64,000 nt of DNA from Dactylis glomerata (GCA_007115705.1 QXEO01000531.1:9440342-9504341), one strand, 5' to 3'; shown: positions 54,317 through 64,000, counted from the stretch's first letter. Notes: generated by a model not told the origin, from the letters alone. Program-made: numbers and translations.

Positions 54317-54909
54317 CCGGCGGCCTGCTTCCATATTTTTTGTTTTGATTCCTTTTCTTTTTTTGTTTTTCCTATTTTCCTTCATATAATTTACAAAAAT
54401 GCTTCAAATCAATTCAAACCACTTTCAGAAATTTTCTAAAAAGCAATGCAATGCTTTAGCACTGCAAGAGAACTAGTTTTCAGAATTGGAACAAGATTTT
54501 CAAAAAGATTCATAAACTTAACAAAAGACTTTGCTTGCATGAAGCAAAAATAGAATTAGGATTTTGAAGTTAATCCTTTTAAAATAATAGTTTATAAATT
54601 AATAATTGAGGATCACTCTCAATCTTAGTTTTGATAAAACAACTTTTAACAACCATCACCTTTTTGTAAACTATTTTCATGCAAGCAAGCTTGCATAAGT
54701 TTTTTAAATAAAGGATGGAAATTAGTATTTTGAAATCTTTCTCTTTCTCCAAGTAGCATCTTCAAGAAATAATAGAAAGTTTGAATAGTTTTCTAATTAA
54801 GCTTTTAAATAAAATCAAAAGTTTTAAATCCTTGTGAATTATCAATCAATACTAGCAAAACAAAAGCAAAAATTTCCCCCTAAATTTGATAAAATCTTGG
54901 GATGTTACA

Positions 54910-57156
54910 CCTTCGGTCCACGAGCTCTTCTGACAATGTGAGTATTGGTCCTGGTATTTTTGCTTTGTCCTTTGCGTGAACTTCCTACTCATGTCTTTTT
55001 CTGGACAGATCTTGATGAGGAAGTTCATCTCTTTGGGCACTGAATGTGTCGAATATTTGAAAGCTACTAGAGCTTCTCAGGGTAACCTTCTTTCCAGTGT
55101 TTTTGCCTATCTCGGGTGCCTTTCTTTGCTTCTTTATTCGACTTTCTTTTCCCTTCTTGTGCTGCAGATGCTTTGTCGGCGGCTAATGCTTGCATATCAT
55201 CTCTGGAAGCTAAACTTGAAGCTTCCAGAAAATCTTTTGATGCTGTTGCCGCTGCCAAAACCACTGCTGAGAAATCCACTAAGTCAACATTGGCTAAGGT
55301 GAAGAAAGCGGAGAAAGAGCTTGCTGATGCTCATCAGGGTCGTATCCAGAGGGAGCAAGCCGTAACTGAACGCCTTAATAAGATTTTGGCTCTTGCTGGA
55401 GGTAAATACCATGTTTTTCCCTTCTTCGTTGGTTTGCCCATTCTCATACTTACTGACGTATGCTTTCTTATTTCTGTCTTTGTCCCCTTTGTTCTTTAGA
55501 ACATACTGGGGTGTCTTTAGCGCCCTTGCAGCCGGACGATGATCCTCTACTGGCCGCGGTTAACTTGCTGGAGTCAAACTGGATATCTATCCAGGAGATC
55601 TTTGAGCTGGCTAGTCAGGTGTTAACGTGGATTTTCGTCGGGTTGTGGCCCAAGCAAAAAAGTGGACGTGCCAGATGCTGATTTGAAGAAGCTTGCAAAG
55701 GCATTTGACATCCCCGAAGATCCTATACTTCTGATGAAGGGCCACTCCGTGAAGTGAGGTGCGGAGGGGGCCATTGCGCTTACTTATGCGCATGGCGAGG
55801 AGTTTAACTGGGAGAAGGTGAGCTCTTCCCGCGGTCGACCTCTTTCGGAGCTGCGGGGTTTCTGCGAGAAGGCGAAGAAGTACACGCCAGGCATTGTATC
55901 GATTATTTCTCCTTCAGCAGCTTCTTCGACCTCTGCTACACCAGTTTCTTCGACTCCGGTGACAAGTGGATCAATGCCTCCTCCCAACAATGGTGTTACC
56001 TCTTCTGCGCCTACTTCTGCCACCGAGCCTGATGCTGAGGTGGCTTATTCTTTAGTATTCCTTTGTAGCCTTCATTTCTTTTGATGTAGTAAAATTTATT
56101 TATATTTTGCCCGAGAGTCAATCAGGGGACTTGTACTCATTGTAAATACTTTTCTTTTATGAAATGTCGCGCTTGGATTGAGTTTCTGAGATGTTGTCTT
56201 TTTCTTTCTGTTGGCTTCCAGCCTACACATGTTGTTGGATCGTCGGGTCGTGATCGGGCTTCATCTCCTGCCAATATGTTTGACTCTGGAGCTTCTTTGC
56301 CTCCTCGTCCTTCTTGTCGATGTACGGAATACTCGTTAAGGATTTCGGACCTTGAAGGTCGTTTATCCTTGATGAAACGCCAGGCGAAGCTTGCTTTGGA
56401 CAAGGCCAGCAAGTCTTGCGGCTTTATGAAATAGATATCCGTACTTGAGGATAAGGTGTCGGGTCTGATGGCCACAATCGTGCATCTCAAAGAATGCGAC
56501 TCCTTTCTTATTGGTATCGTCGAGTCCGTCTGTGAGATGTTGCGATGTAAGGTTCCTTGCAGCCTTTCTTGTTTCCCTTTTATTCCACTATTGTTGTCTA
56601 ATACCCTTTTGTTATCTTAGGTACTTGCCTGGACTTTGTTGGTAAGACACGTTGGGTTTCTGAATGAATTGCGGCTCTTGAGAAAGCATCAGAGGGAATT
56701 GACAGTTTGTGGTCTGATCCCCGACGCCGTCATGCTATTGTGCTTCTTCAAGACCATGCTCAGCACATTGGAGAAGCAGTTGATGGTTGTCAAAGATCTT
56801 TGATGACCATGTATTCTGTCATGCTCCCTCACAATCCTCTGCCTGGAAGCTTTCCGCAGCTACTCGACGCTTTTAGATCTAGTCAGCAAATTCATCGGCT
56901 GATAGAGCTCAACTTGGTGGCTGGCGCCAATTTTGCTCTTGGGTGGACACGTAAGTGGCATCCAAGGCTTAATTATAGTTCTATGTCACTGAGTTTTCCT
57001 TCAGGGGGAGCTAGTTTGCGAGTTCATCTGGAAGCTACCCTTCAACCAGCAAGAAGGATCATAGCTAGGTTACTTCGAGAGGATGCCACATTTTTCTGCG
57101 AGCATCATTCCTTAGACCCCGTGGGAGTAGATGATTCTGATAACCCAATGTTATGA
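54910..57156 (+). pseudogene. Tat-C antisense gene, 3' exons
   Basis: Continuation after LARD-B. Exons with splice-like borders: to about 54936 (GTGAGT donor), 55009-55081, 55168-55401 (LSAANACISSLEAKLEASRK and AEKSTKSTLAKVKKAEKEL, a strong coiled-coil pattern; donor GTAAAT), from 55500 (EHTGVSLAPLQPDDDPLLAA), 55680-56040 (KLAKAFDIPEDPILLMKGHS, then Ser/Thr/Pro-rich), 56221-56433 (coiled coil LRISDLEGRLSLMKRQAK), and a last exon to the stop at 57156 (VMLPHNPLPGSFPQLLDAF, LIELNLVAGANFALGW). There are several in-frame stops (TGA in HSVK*GAEG; FMK*ISVLE). The C-terminal coiled coils are typical of PF04195 proteins. It converges on gag-pro, which ends at 57439 on the other strand. Confidence 0.65.
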
Positions 57157-57438
57157 TGCTCATGTATATACTTTGTGTATGGAACACGAGAGTTTTTGTT
57201 TTCTAACTTCTTTTGTCAGAAGTTTTTATTCTTAGAGTGTTTTATATTGTGAGTTTTGGTGCGTTTGCCGCAATTTTTGTTTGAAGACATGTAAACTCGA
57301 ATAGCAGGAACTTTGTCTTTATTTATGCTTATAATGTAAGATACATGGGGTGTCCCAAGAGATCCGGCCAATGACCTGTGTTCTGGATCTAGAGGGCATT
57401 GCCTTGGAATAGCTCATGGCTTTTACAGCCTTATTTGC
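57157..57438. other. Spacer between convergent genes of Tat-C
   Basis: 282 bases of AT-rich 3' sequence with no gene. Here, where RT should follow protease on the minus strand, nothing of RT is visible. Confidence 0.5.
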
Positions 57439-58146
57439 CTACTCTACTTTTTTGGCGTATTTTGTCGCATATGTCGCCGAGGTCTTCTCTTCTTCTCCTG
57501 TAGGTTCGCCTTGGTCTGAAGGCTGTACCCACGGTTTTTTCACCTCCGGCTCTGCTAGGTGCCCTTCAAGTTGTTGTGTGGCTCCTGTAGTCGCGCTTTT
57601 TGCTTTGTCTTTAGGTTCCCCATAGTTTGCCATCATGCCAAAGTTTTGCGCCATCTTGTGAAATTCCTTGTCGCATAAATCTGAGAGTTTGAAGCTTCCT
57701 TTCACTGTGATGATTCCGTTGGGTCCTGGCATTTTGAGTACCAGGTACGTATAGTGAGGTACTGCCATGAATCGTGAAAATGTGGGTCGCCCGAGGATCG
57801 CGTGATATTGTGATGGCCAGTCCATGACTTCGAAGTCGAGCTTCTCTCTTCTGTAGTTTTGTCGATTCCCGAAGCAAACGTTGAGTGCTATTCGACCCAG
57901 TGGATAGTTGGCGCTTCCTGGGACGATTCCATGGAAGGAACAATCAGTTGGCTTCAGGAACTCTAATGAGATGTGCATTGCTCGTAGAGTCTTTGCATAT
58001 ATAGGATTTATTCCGCTTCCTGCATCCATGAATATTCTGTCGACATCGTATGTCCCAATTTGGGCTTTGAGTACCAGAGGCGCATTTCCTGGCCGAGGTA
58101 CTGTTATGGGGTGATCATCTCTACTGAATTCTATAGGTTGCTCCGA
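57439..58146 (-). pseudogene. Protease of Tat-C
   Basis: Aspartic protease domain in one frame from after TAG 58149-58147 to the stop at 57439. The active-site region reads FMDAGSGINPIY, where the gypsy consensus is DGGS; the Asp is present but the following Gly is Ala. Next come FEVMDWPSQYHAILGRPTF (second motif), then MPGPNGIITVKGSFKLSDLC and a Glu/Lys-rich tail. Upstream residues VPRPGNAPLVLKAQIGTYDV belong to the same domain. Confidence 0.75.
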
Positions 58147-59832
58147 CTAGTGTAGATATTCCATTGTTGCTGGAGGCGAGGTTACTGCTAGGTTAACTTG
58201 GCGAGTTATGCTTTTTTCCTCTTTGTTCGACTTTGGCATAGGCTGTATCATTGCTGTGATGTGCCCTTTAGATGGAACATATCCTCCGTCATCATCTCGT
58301 CCCTGGTTCAGATGGTCTTGATTTTGAGGAACTCCGTTGTTTCCTTGTTGACTTGTAGGCATGTTGTTTGTGTTTCCTTCGTATCCTTACCGTTTTGCTT
58401 CGGCTTGCTTGTTTGGTGCTGCTTTCTGTAGTTTCAAGAACATTGTGCAATCTTTCATCGCGTGCCTGGATACTTGTTTCCCATCAACAAACATAGAGTG
58501 TATGTGACATGGTCCGTTTAGCATATCTTCTGGTGATGGGTTGTACTCTCTGGATTCTCTTGTCTGATACTTTTTGTAGTCTTCTTTTCCATAGCTACGA
58601 TATCCCGAGCTTTTACGGTCGTTCCCTTGGTAGCTATTATCCTTGTACCCTGCGGCTACTTGGCTGTGAGAGCCATAGTTATCGTAATTGTGGGATCTCC
58701 TCCTTTGGCCTCCATATCTGTTTCCTCTATCATCCTCTGGCGATCGTGTCCACTTGTTGTTGCACGCATCTTCTCCATCTGCAAATCTGTTTGCTATATC
58801 CATCAAATCTGATACTGTTTTTGGCTTGATTCTGCCCATCTCTTCGACTAGGTCTCCTCGTCTCAACCCGAGTATGAATGCATCTATTGCTCTTTTGTCT
58901 GAAACTTTGACTGCCGAATTTTTGATGATGCTCCATCTTTGGATATACGCCCTTAATGTTTCATTGCGTTGTTGTACGCACGCTTTGACTTCTTCTATGG
59001 ATGCTGGCCGCTTATATGTCGATTTGAAGTTGCTCGTAAATTGTTTTGTGAGCTCCTCCCAACATCCAATTGTTTCTTTTTCTAATTTGCTCAACCATGA
59101 CCTTGTCGCGCCGGTGAGGTGTAGTTGCAAACTTTGCATAGCTGTTTCCTTGGTTCCTCCCAATATTTTTACTGCTTGCAAATAATCTGAAAGCCATGAC
59201 TGTGGCTCCTGAGATCCATCGTATTTTTGCTGATCATGGGGTAGTTTGAAATCCTTGGGTACTGGTGTGGTGCGAACTCTGTGAGTGAAGAATGATGCCC
59301 CCATCTCCTTTTTGTCGTCTTCGTAATCGTATGTTTTGTCTGGAGTCCTGGATCTTCGGGTTCCTCCATGCTTCGGGCTTCTGTATAGCTTTGCTGATGG
59401 TGTTCTAGATCATCGACTGCCGCTTCTGTGCCGAGGACTATTGTGACGGCGTGGTGATCTTGGTTTATGGGTTCCTTTGTTGCGATATGCCTCCTGTTCT
59501 TTCCCTGATAATTTGTTGCCTACCATCTTCAATCCATTTAGTGCTGCCCGGTGCATATGTTCCCTTGAGTCTCCTGGATTTGGTTGTGTTGTATGTAGGT
59601 ATGCTTGAGCTGCCGCCAGTACTGCTTTAGGAGTCTTTGGTATAATGTTTCCTTGCTCGTTGATCGATAGAAAAGATGAGTCGAGGTTTTTGGAGAGGCT
59701 TTGCCTTTGTGAATACTCGAGGTTTTCGAATCTTGATCCATGCCGACGATGCCTTTTACCGTTTGTATATGACGCGTCGCTGCATGCTCTGTGAGCCGCA
59801 TCGCTTGCTGCAATGGCTAAGTCTTTTCTCTT
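58147..59832 (-). pseudogene. Gag of Tat-C, central and C-terminal part
   Basis: Main gag domain 59304-58387: KFLPHD-like start (DFKLPHDQQKYDGSQEPQSW), LQLHLTGATRSWLSKL, WEELTKQFTSNFKSTYKRPA, LRAYIQRWSIIKNSA and ISDLMDIANRFADGED-like residues, then a basic, Gly/Tyr/Ser-rich region and the Cys/His motif CHIHSMFVDGKQVSRHAMKD. A further linker 58362-58147 ends at TAG. The part 59813-59538 is in another frame, so at least one frameshift separates it from the N-terminus. This would have formed the capsid. Confidence 0.75.
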
Positions 59833-60654
59833 CTATATTTCAATCCTCTCCTTCTCTAGTTGCTTCGACTGCTGTCTTAAGGCATAGTGATACCCTAAAA
59901 GCATATTCTTGCTGGCGTTTGTTGGTATTGGCATGCCGTGCTCCACGGCTGTCTTGATTGTTCTCCACTCGTCGACTGATAGTCGAACTTTCTCCCTAGT
60001 TGCAAGGGAATCTGCAGTTTCTCCTTCTGCTAAATAATTCGCTCCTCTATTTACGTTTGCTGGGTTGAGCACTGGATTGTTGTTTTCGTCGAGTTCTTCT
60101 GAGTTGTCTCCTATAATGGCGAGTACTTGGTATCGATTGTCAAACTTACTATTCAAGCTTGAGAAGATCGAGCTGTCATCTTCATGAAGCTCTAATCTTG
60201 TCTTCCAGGTGTCTGCTGATTTGTCTGAAGTATCATCGTGGCAGATCATGAGATCTTCGAGTTGGACTTCTAAGTCGAAATTCTCCATAGTTTTGTCGCC
60301 TCCTGCGATTTTTCCTTCTTCTGCTTCTGCGAAGCTGACTGGCGAGTTTACCTCGCTGGAAGAATCTGCTGATGATTTCATCATTACTACTGTCCTGGAT
60401 TTGTTTGCCGACGGACCCGGTTTCACCGGATCTGAAAGGCGAATCGAACCTAGTGATCCGATGCAAAAGTTTAGACTTCCGATCGTCAAATCCATATCTT
60501 GATCCATTCTCTCGAATACTTGCGTGAAACTTGACTGGTGAGGCTGAAAATCGATGGTTCCAAAGGGTATCTGGATTTCATCGACTTCCAGATTGCTGTT
60601 GGCTAAAAGCGAAAAAGCCGTCGAATTCATGATTCCAACGCCCAGGGTCCCCAT
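59833..60654 (-). pseudogene. Gag N-terminal region of Tat-C
   Basis: Open frame from the first ATG, 60654-60652 (MGTLGVGIMNSTAFSLLANS), just inside the primer site, to the stop at 59833. The frame is also open up to the LTR but without an ATG. It contains acidic stretches (NSEELDENNNPVLNP) and ends with an amphipathic segment LLGYHYALRQQSKQLEKERI that continues, after a frameshift, toward gag. No named domain is recognised; length and place match the N-terminal extensions of Tat gag proteins. Confidence 0.6.
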
Positions 60655-60667
60655 GGTCGACGCCAAT
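60648..60667 (-). promoter_or_regulatory. Primer-binding site of Tat-C
   Basis: Minus strand directly after the 5' LTR: ATTGGCGTCGACCATGGGG. It shares the TTGGCG core with Tat-B; the tRNA is not assigned. Confidence 0.55.
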
Positions 60668-61001
60668 TGATGAGGGTTAACTCGACAAATGTCCTAGATG
60701 AAGGACTTAGGATCGAGGAAGTAGGGCGTCGGATGAACTCGAAGGTAAAATCAGTCAAACAAGGTGTGTGTCGAAAGTAAACATAGGGTGAACTTTGGCT
60801 TACTTTTAATCTGTCCATAACCGTCCTCTCCTGGCCCCTATATATAGGTGGCCAGGTCTCAAGGATCGGGAGGGATCCGATATAGATTACAATATCGACA
60901 TACGACATGAACTCGTATTTCGACTAGCGTTACAACTGGGCCTAGCTTAACGGGCCTCAGGGGTACTCAACTGACGGGCTCTATTGTCTATACCCTTGTC
61001 A
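60668..61001 (-). repeat. 5' LTR of Tat-C (334 bp)
   Basis: TGATGAGGGTTAACTC to ACCCTTGTCA, partner of 35707-36040. Palindromic CTATATATAG at 60839-60848. Followed by the TSD CTCAC. Confidence 0.9.
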
Positions 61002-61006
61002 CTCAC
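61002..61006. repeat. TSD of Tat-C (right copy)
   Basis: CTCAC, the partner of 35702-35706. Confidence 0.85.
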
Positions 61007-61751
61007 TTTCCACTAAGGGATTCCTCAAGGCGGAACCGGCCTTTACAATCTTGGGGCACGCATCCACAACCGAATTTGAGGCTCCCAAGGACAACACAAT
61101 GATGTCAAACAACAAGTATCAAGATATCAAATACATAAATCAAGGTCTAGGGATTCAAGGAAACCGAAGACACAAATCCCTCAAGCAAATGAGAGCGGAA
61201 AGTAAATTGCTTCGGTGAGGATATAGATCAAGGCCTCCTCCTTCGATTCTCCAAAGATCAAGAGCTTTGGTGGGTTGAGGGGGAGATCTTGTATCTTGGT
61301 GGCTCCAACAATGGGGGGTGTTCTTGTTCAGCTCGAGCAGCTTGGGGAAGAAAAGGTGAGGGGGTATTTATACCCCCTTCCAAATGTGACCGTTGGGGGC
61401 GGATAATCCAGGTTAAAGGGGGCGGATTATCCGCTCCCCAGATAATCCGGGGAAAATCCCACGAAATATCCGCCCCCATTAATGGTAGCAATATCCAGGT
61501 AAGAGGGGGCAGATTATCCGGCCCCCGGATAATCCGTCCAAAATCCCCTCAATATTCCGCCCCCATTACTGGGAGCAAACCACCTCAAGACTTTGCAGTT
61601 TTGGGGGCGGGGGGGGGGGGGGATTATCTGGCCAAATATCCGCCCCCTTTATTAGGCGCAAACCACTTCCTTTTTCAGTGACTTAAAACCCTGCACTTCA
61701 CTTGATCAATGTGTTAATTCACTAATATTGTTATCTAACACACCAAACTCA
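61007..61751 (-). repeat. SIRE-like LTR, right piece
   Basis: Continuation of 35352-35706 after Tat-C. With the left piece the LTR is about 1.1 kb, minus orientation. It probably ends at AAACTCA (61751), followed by ATCTCCCCCTTTTTGG, the complement of the GGGGGAGAT tract that marks the LTR border in SIRE-like elements. Copia assignment is by style only. Confidence 0.5.
61408..61670. repeat. 87 bp tandem repeats rich in GGGGGCGGAT/ATCCGCCCCC, with a 14 G run
   Basis: Two full units (61408-61494, 61495-61581), each beginning CCAGGT and each with inverted GGGGGCGGATTATCC and ATATCCGCCCCC parts, and a third degenerate unit to about 61670 interrupted by a run of 14 G (61609-61622). The arrangement can fold into hairpins. 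The same GGGGGCGGATATT motif returns at 63968. Confidence 0.65.
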
Positions 61752-62319
61752 GGAAATGCTCTTTCAATCTCCCCCTTTTTGGTGTTAGATGACAATACTA
61801 AGATTTGCAAGATATATTATACACAAGCAAATTGATTCTAGTAAAATAACATCTCCCCCTTAATGTGTGCATATAAGAGCTTGCATTAGAATACAAATAC
61901 ACACATCAAGTATGGAGGTGAAACATAATAGATGAAGTAGAAGCAATTTGCACAAGATCAAGTGTATGAAAAGGATATCATAAGTTGAGTTGAGAATCAA
62001 TTTGAAGAGATCATACACCATAATATAATTGTCTCAACACATGCTAGAATACCGAAATCCATAATTTCCACTGAAATCCATAATATCCTTACATCACACA
62101 AGGTTCCATGGGACATAACCACACATAGTACAACAAACATGACATAGTTCAAATACGATAAAGCAAATGACAAATGAAGATGAAGCACAAGCGTAGATGA
62201 ATGATAGAGGAACGAGCTTGTGCCTCAACACATGCAAATCCCTAAATAACCTAATAGAACTACTTCTCCCCCTTTGGCATCGAGACACCAAAAAGGAAGA
62301 AGAGCGATTCTAAGCGTCC
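61752..62319. other. Polypurine border and spacer of SIRE-like element
   Basis: CTCCCCCTTTTTGGTG (61770-61785) is the probable polypurine tract on the minus strand, and CTCCCCCTTTGGCATC occurs at 62264. Between them is AT-rich, non-coding sequence; no gene is seen on either strand. Confidence 0.45.
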
Positions 62320-63850
62320 CTAATAGACCTCCTCACCGGTGGCATCGTCAGACTCTTTAGAATAGAGGTCATCACCATCATCTCCATCGTCACCATCATC
62401 ACTACCATAACCACCATTAGGAGCAGTCTGTGTGTCAGGAACGCCATAGAGGTGCATCTCCATCTCGGTCCGGTTGTAGTGATCAATGCTCCAACGGGCA
62501 TAGTCAACCATAGGAGTAGCAGTGGGAGCCGCAGACTGAGAGCCACTGACATGATGAGGGATCATCTGCTGAGTGTCCATGGTAGACTTGTGCTCCACAC
62601 ATGCCTGGTAGTTCTCTCTGTGAATCTCCACATTCATGCAAAGGATGTTCTTCTGAAACCAGGTAAGTTGCTTGACCTCCCTAGAAACAGCCCTAGCTGC
62701 AGCATACTGAGTGTGAGCGGATGCATTGGAGCGAACATCCCTCATGAAAGTGTCCTGGTCAGCAGTGGGAGCAGTGGGTGCAGTAGCTCTAGCCCCTTTC
62801 TCTTGACATACGGCCTCTTCACCTTGTGATCTACATCTCCTGGCAAATCTGGGTCGTGGACCACATGCTTCATGAGCAACATGATATAGGGAGCATACGG
62901 GAGAGTAACCCGTCCAAGCCAAGCTGTGTGCATCTCATTGAAAATGAAGTCCATGATGTCAATCTAGAAATCTACATACTCATCGGTGGATGAATCACAA
63001 AGATGGGCATGATAGAGCAAGTCAATCAAGGAGGTCCGAATAGCATCATTGTTACCTCCACTTGGAGCAATAGTGTCCCTGAACAAGCACTGCAGCTGAT
63101 CATAGAGGGGAAGCAATCCGGTAATAGTGCTCACCTCCCTGGTAGAAGAGTACAACTCATACAAATAATCCTTGTTTGGCCCTCCGGGGTTGAAGAACCA
63201 AGCACCAGGAGCATTAGGACCATCAAACTCAAACCCCAAGGCATCAGCAAAGTCATGCAAGGTAGCAGTGCACTGATTGGCTCTAGACATCCACTTCATA
63301 GTGCGATCATCATCATTCATCATCACCAAAGAGGAGTAAAACTACAGAATCAACTCCTTGTCATAGTCACACTGGATGGTGAGTAACTGTGAGAGTCCCA
63401 TCTTGTCAATCACATTGACAGCTTCATCAAAATAGGGCTTGTTCCGAAGATGATCCATGTCAATAGCACTCATGCCCCTCAAGGGGTACCTGAAAGACTG
63501 GTAGATATCCTGGTGAATGTGCAAATGTTGAATGCACCAATACAAGTGGCCTTCGATAGTTTCATCGCTTTCTTGATCAGCATAGTAGTCCGTGCGACAG
63601 ATCCTGTGATAGTCCATGTCAGGCAAACTCATTTAGTTGGTCCTGCCTCTGCCATTCCTCTTGTTCCTTCCTGCAGCTTCTGCCATGGCTTGCTTTTCCT
63701 TTGCATTTTGGGCCCTGACACAAGCAGCCTCATGCTTCTCCCGCTGCATGCTGCTCATGCTCCCTACGAGCGGAATCATCCATCATCCCGTGCTCGGTCA
63801 TGTGCATCTTTCAAGAATGTTGACGAGGCTTTGGCTTCGAGGACAAACCC
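62320..63850 (-). pseudogene. Env-position gene of SIRE-like element (putative plant transposon protein)
   Basis: Minus-strand gene just upstream of the 3' LTR. Pieces in one phase: about 63850-63635 (basic, Gln/Lys-rich, MAEAAGRNKRNGRGR), 63632-63345 (MSLPDMDYHRICRTDYYADQ), 63341-62967 (MKWMSRANQCTATLHDFADA, STITGLLPLYDQLQCLFRDT and SLIDLLYHAHL), 62963-62790 (IMDFIFNEMHTAWLGRVTLP, YAPYIMLLMKHV). Stops TAA near 63634, TAG 63344-63342 and TAG 62966-62964 interrupt it, and a frameshift near 62790 leads to the C-terminal part ending YGSDDGDDGDDGDDLY at 62320. This pattern is found in grass retrotransposons next to the 3' LTR (putative plant transposon protein, probably PF20167). No signal peptide or membrane segment is visible, so an envelope role is unlikely on this evidence. 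Confidence 0.55.
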
Positions 63851-64000
63851 GAGAGGTGAATAAGGGAGATAGCATATGGATGAGATGATGCACACAAGTC
63901 AGGAAGGATCCTAGAAACCTTAGTAGAGAAAGTAGTTACAAAATCACGATGTGTAGGTTGCTGTCCAGGGGGCGGATATTCTGGTCCACCAGTGACCGGA
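63851..64000. other. Window end, SIRE-like interior
   Basis: Short non-coding tail with GGGGGCGGATATTCTGG at 63968-63984, the motif of the LTR repeats. Nothing else is recognisable. Confidence 0.3.

Larger units (their letters stand above)
38946..54909 (-). mobile_element. LARD-B: long-LTR element with gag-like gene, inserted in the Tat-C antisense gene
   Basis: Minus-strand element. 3' LTR 38946-43002 (4057 bp), interior 43003-45428, 5' LTR 45429-54909 (about 3.98 kb once the LINE and solo LTR are removed). Ends are TGTAACATCCC and GGTCACTACA on the minus strand. Target sites CCATC (38941-38945) and CCTTC (54910-54914) differ at one base. Primer site TGGTATCAGAGC and polypurine tract are as in LARD-A. 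It has a zinc-knuckle gag-like gene but no protease, RT or integrase. The LTRs are very similar to each other, so it is a fairly young layer. Confidence 0.9.
45429..54909 (-). repeat. 5' LTR of LARD-B, split by a LINE and a solo LTR
   Basis: Plus-strand TGTAGTGACCTCACC to CTTGGGATGTTACA. The segments 45429-45995, 47561-50403 and 54317-54909 align with the 3' LTR in order. The TATA-type motif CTATTTATAG is at 50181-50190. The two insertions are absent from the 3' LTR, so both are younger than LARD-B. Confidence 0.9.
35707..61001 (-). mobile_element. Tat-C: non-autonomous gypsy element with gag-pro and an antisense multi-exon gene
   Basis: LTRs of 334 bp (35707-36040 and 60668-61001) and TSD CTCAC. 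After removal of LARD-B (15.96 kb) and its TSD the element is about 9.3 kb. The minus strand carries gag and protease next to the 5' LTR (right), but no RT, RNase H or integrase. Instead an antisense, intron-containing gene (37375 to 57156 on plus, split by LARD-B) fills the space where pol should be. By eye the LTRs differ at about a dozen sites, mostly transitions. Tat-type layout (antisense extra ORF, UTR repeats, TTGGCG primer site) suggests Tat ancestry, but without RT this is inference. It needed proteins in trans. Confidence 0.85.

Noticed and set aside
37375..57156. An ordinary host gene with introns
   Set aside because: It lies wholly within the LTRs and TSD of Tat-C, matches a transposon-associated family, and is broken by frameshifts, stops and LARD-B.
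60655..60666. Gag start of Tat-C at 60666
   Set aside because: The codon is TTG and lies in the primer site; the first ATG of the frame is at 60654.
62320..63850. A genuine envelope gene
   Set aside because: The position beside the 3' LTR is env-like, but no signal peptide, membrane segment or furin-like site is visible; the pattern matches a plant transposon protein family.
1..64000. tRNA, rRNA or other structural RNA genes
   Set aside because: The only tRNA-related sequences seen are 12-base primer-binding sites next to LTRs; no cloverleaf or rRNA core was noticed.

Overview
This window is plant nuclear DNA, almost certainly from a grass (Poaceae). I see no intact host gene in its 64 kb. 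It is a stack of nested transposable elements of the kind found in grass intergenic heterochromatin. The grass assignment rests on the element types: Tat-lineage Ty3/gypsy elements with a second RNase H, chromovirus-like gypsy, SIRE-like copia LTR style, very long-LTR non-autonomous elements, and PIF/Harbinger and hAT elements. I cannot name the species.

Layout, with nesting resolved from target-site duplications (TSDs). The base layer is a long-LTR gypsy element ('host gypsy'). Its LTR is seen in pieces at about 10619-11009, 21700-22195 and 33083-34506, followed by a tRNA-Met-type primer site at 34512. Several elements lie in that LTR. (a) A decayed chromovirus (6534-10618) is itself broken by a rearranged Tat element, Tat-A (1-6533). 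(b) A short hAT element (11010-21691, TSD ACCATCAT) has the complete 10.1 kb Tat-B (11547-21676, TSD CCATT) inserted within its right terminal repeat. (c) LARD-A (22196-33082, TSD ATGGG) has a PIF/Harbinger element (24448-25440, TSD TAA) in one LTR only. In the internal part of the host gypsy sits the LTR of a SIRE-like element (from about 35352 and 61002-61751, with an env-position gene to the end of the window). That LTR is split by Tat-C (35707-61001, TSD CTCAC). Tat-C's extra gene is split by LARD-B (38946-54909). One LTR of LARD-B holds a truncated LINE (45996-47560) and a solo LARD-type LTR (50404-54316, TSD CCGGC). The right side is therefore five layers deep.

The most interesting content is the extra, antisense genes of the Tat elements. 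Tat-B carries, between pol and the 3' LTR and on the opposite strand to gag-pol, an uninterrupted 297-codon ORF. It has an AT-hook-like basic motif, a Pro/Ala-rich middle with an in-frame 114 bp tandem duplication, and a C-terminal domain that reads like a REM-type plant B3 DNA-binding domain. A TATA-like box and a G-box upstream are conserved in Tat-A, where the ORF is frameshifted. Tat-C has gag and protease but no RT or integrase, and carries a different antisense gene: multi-exon, PF04195-like ('putative gypsy type transposon'), with its own TATA box. Antisense extra ORFs are known in Tat elements (for example Grande); a B3/AT-hook version is, as far as I can tell from the sequence alone, the candidate novelty here.

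All gag-pol genes are broken by stops, frameshifts or deletions. Tat-A and Tat-B share two in-frame stop codons at the same places, which suggests that an already defective source was mobilised in trans, or that the same C-to-T changes recurred. How the encoded proteins would work together is therefore historical: gag, protease, RT/RNase H and integrase were once polyproteins, and the LARDs kept only LTRs, primer sites and gag remnants.
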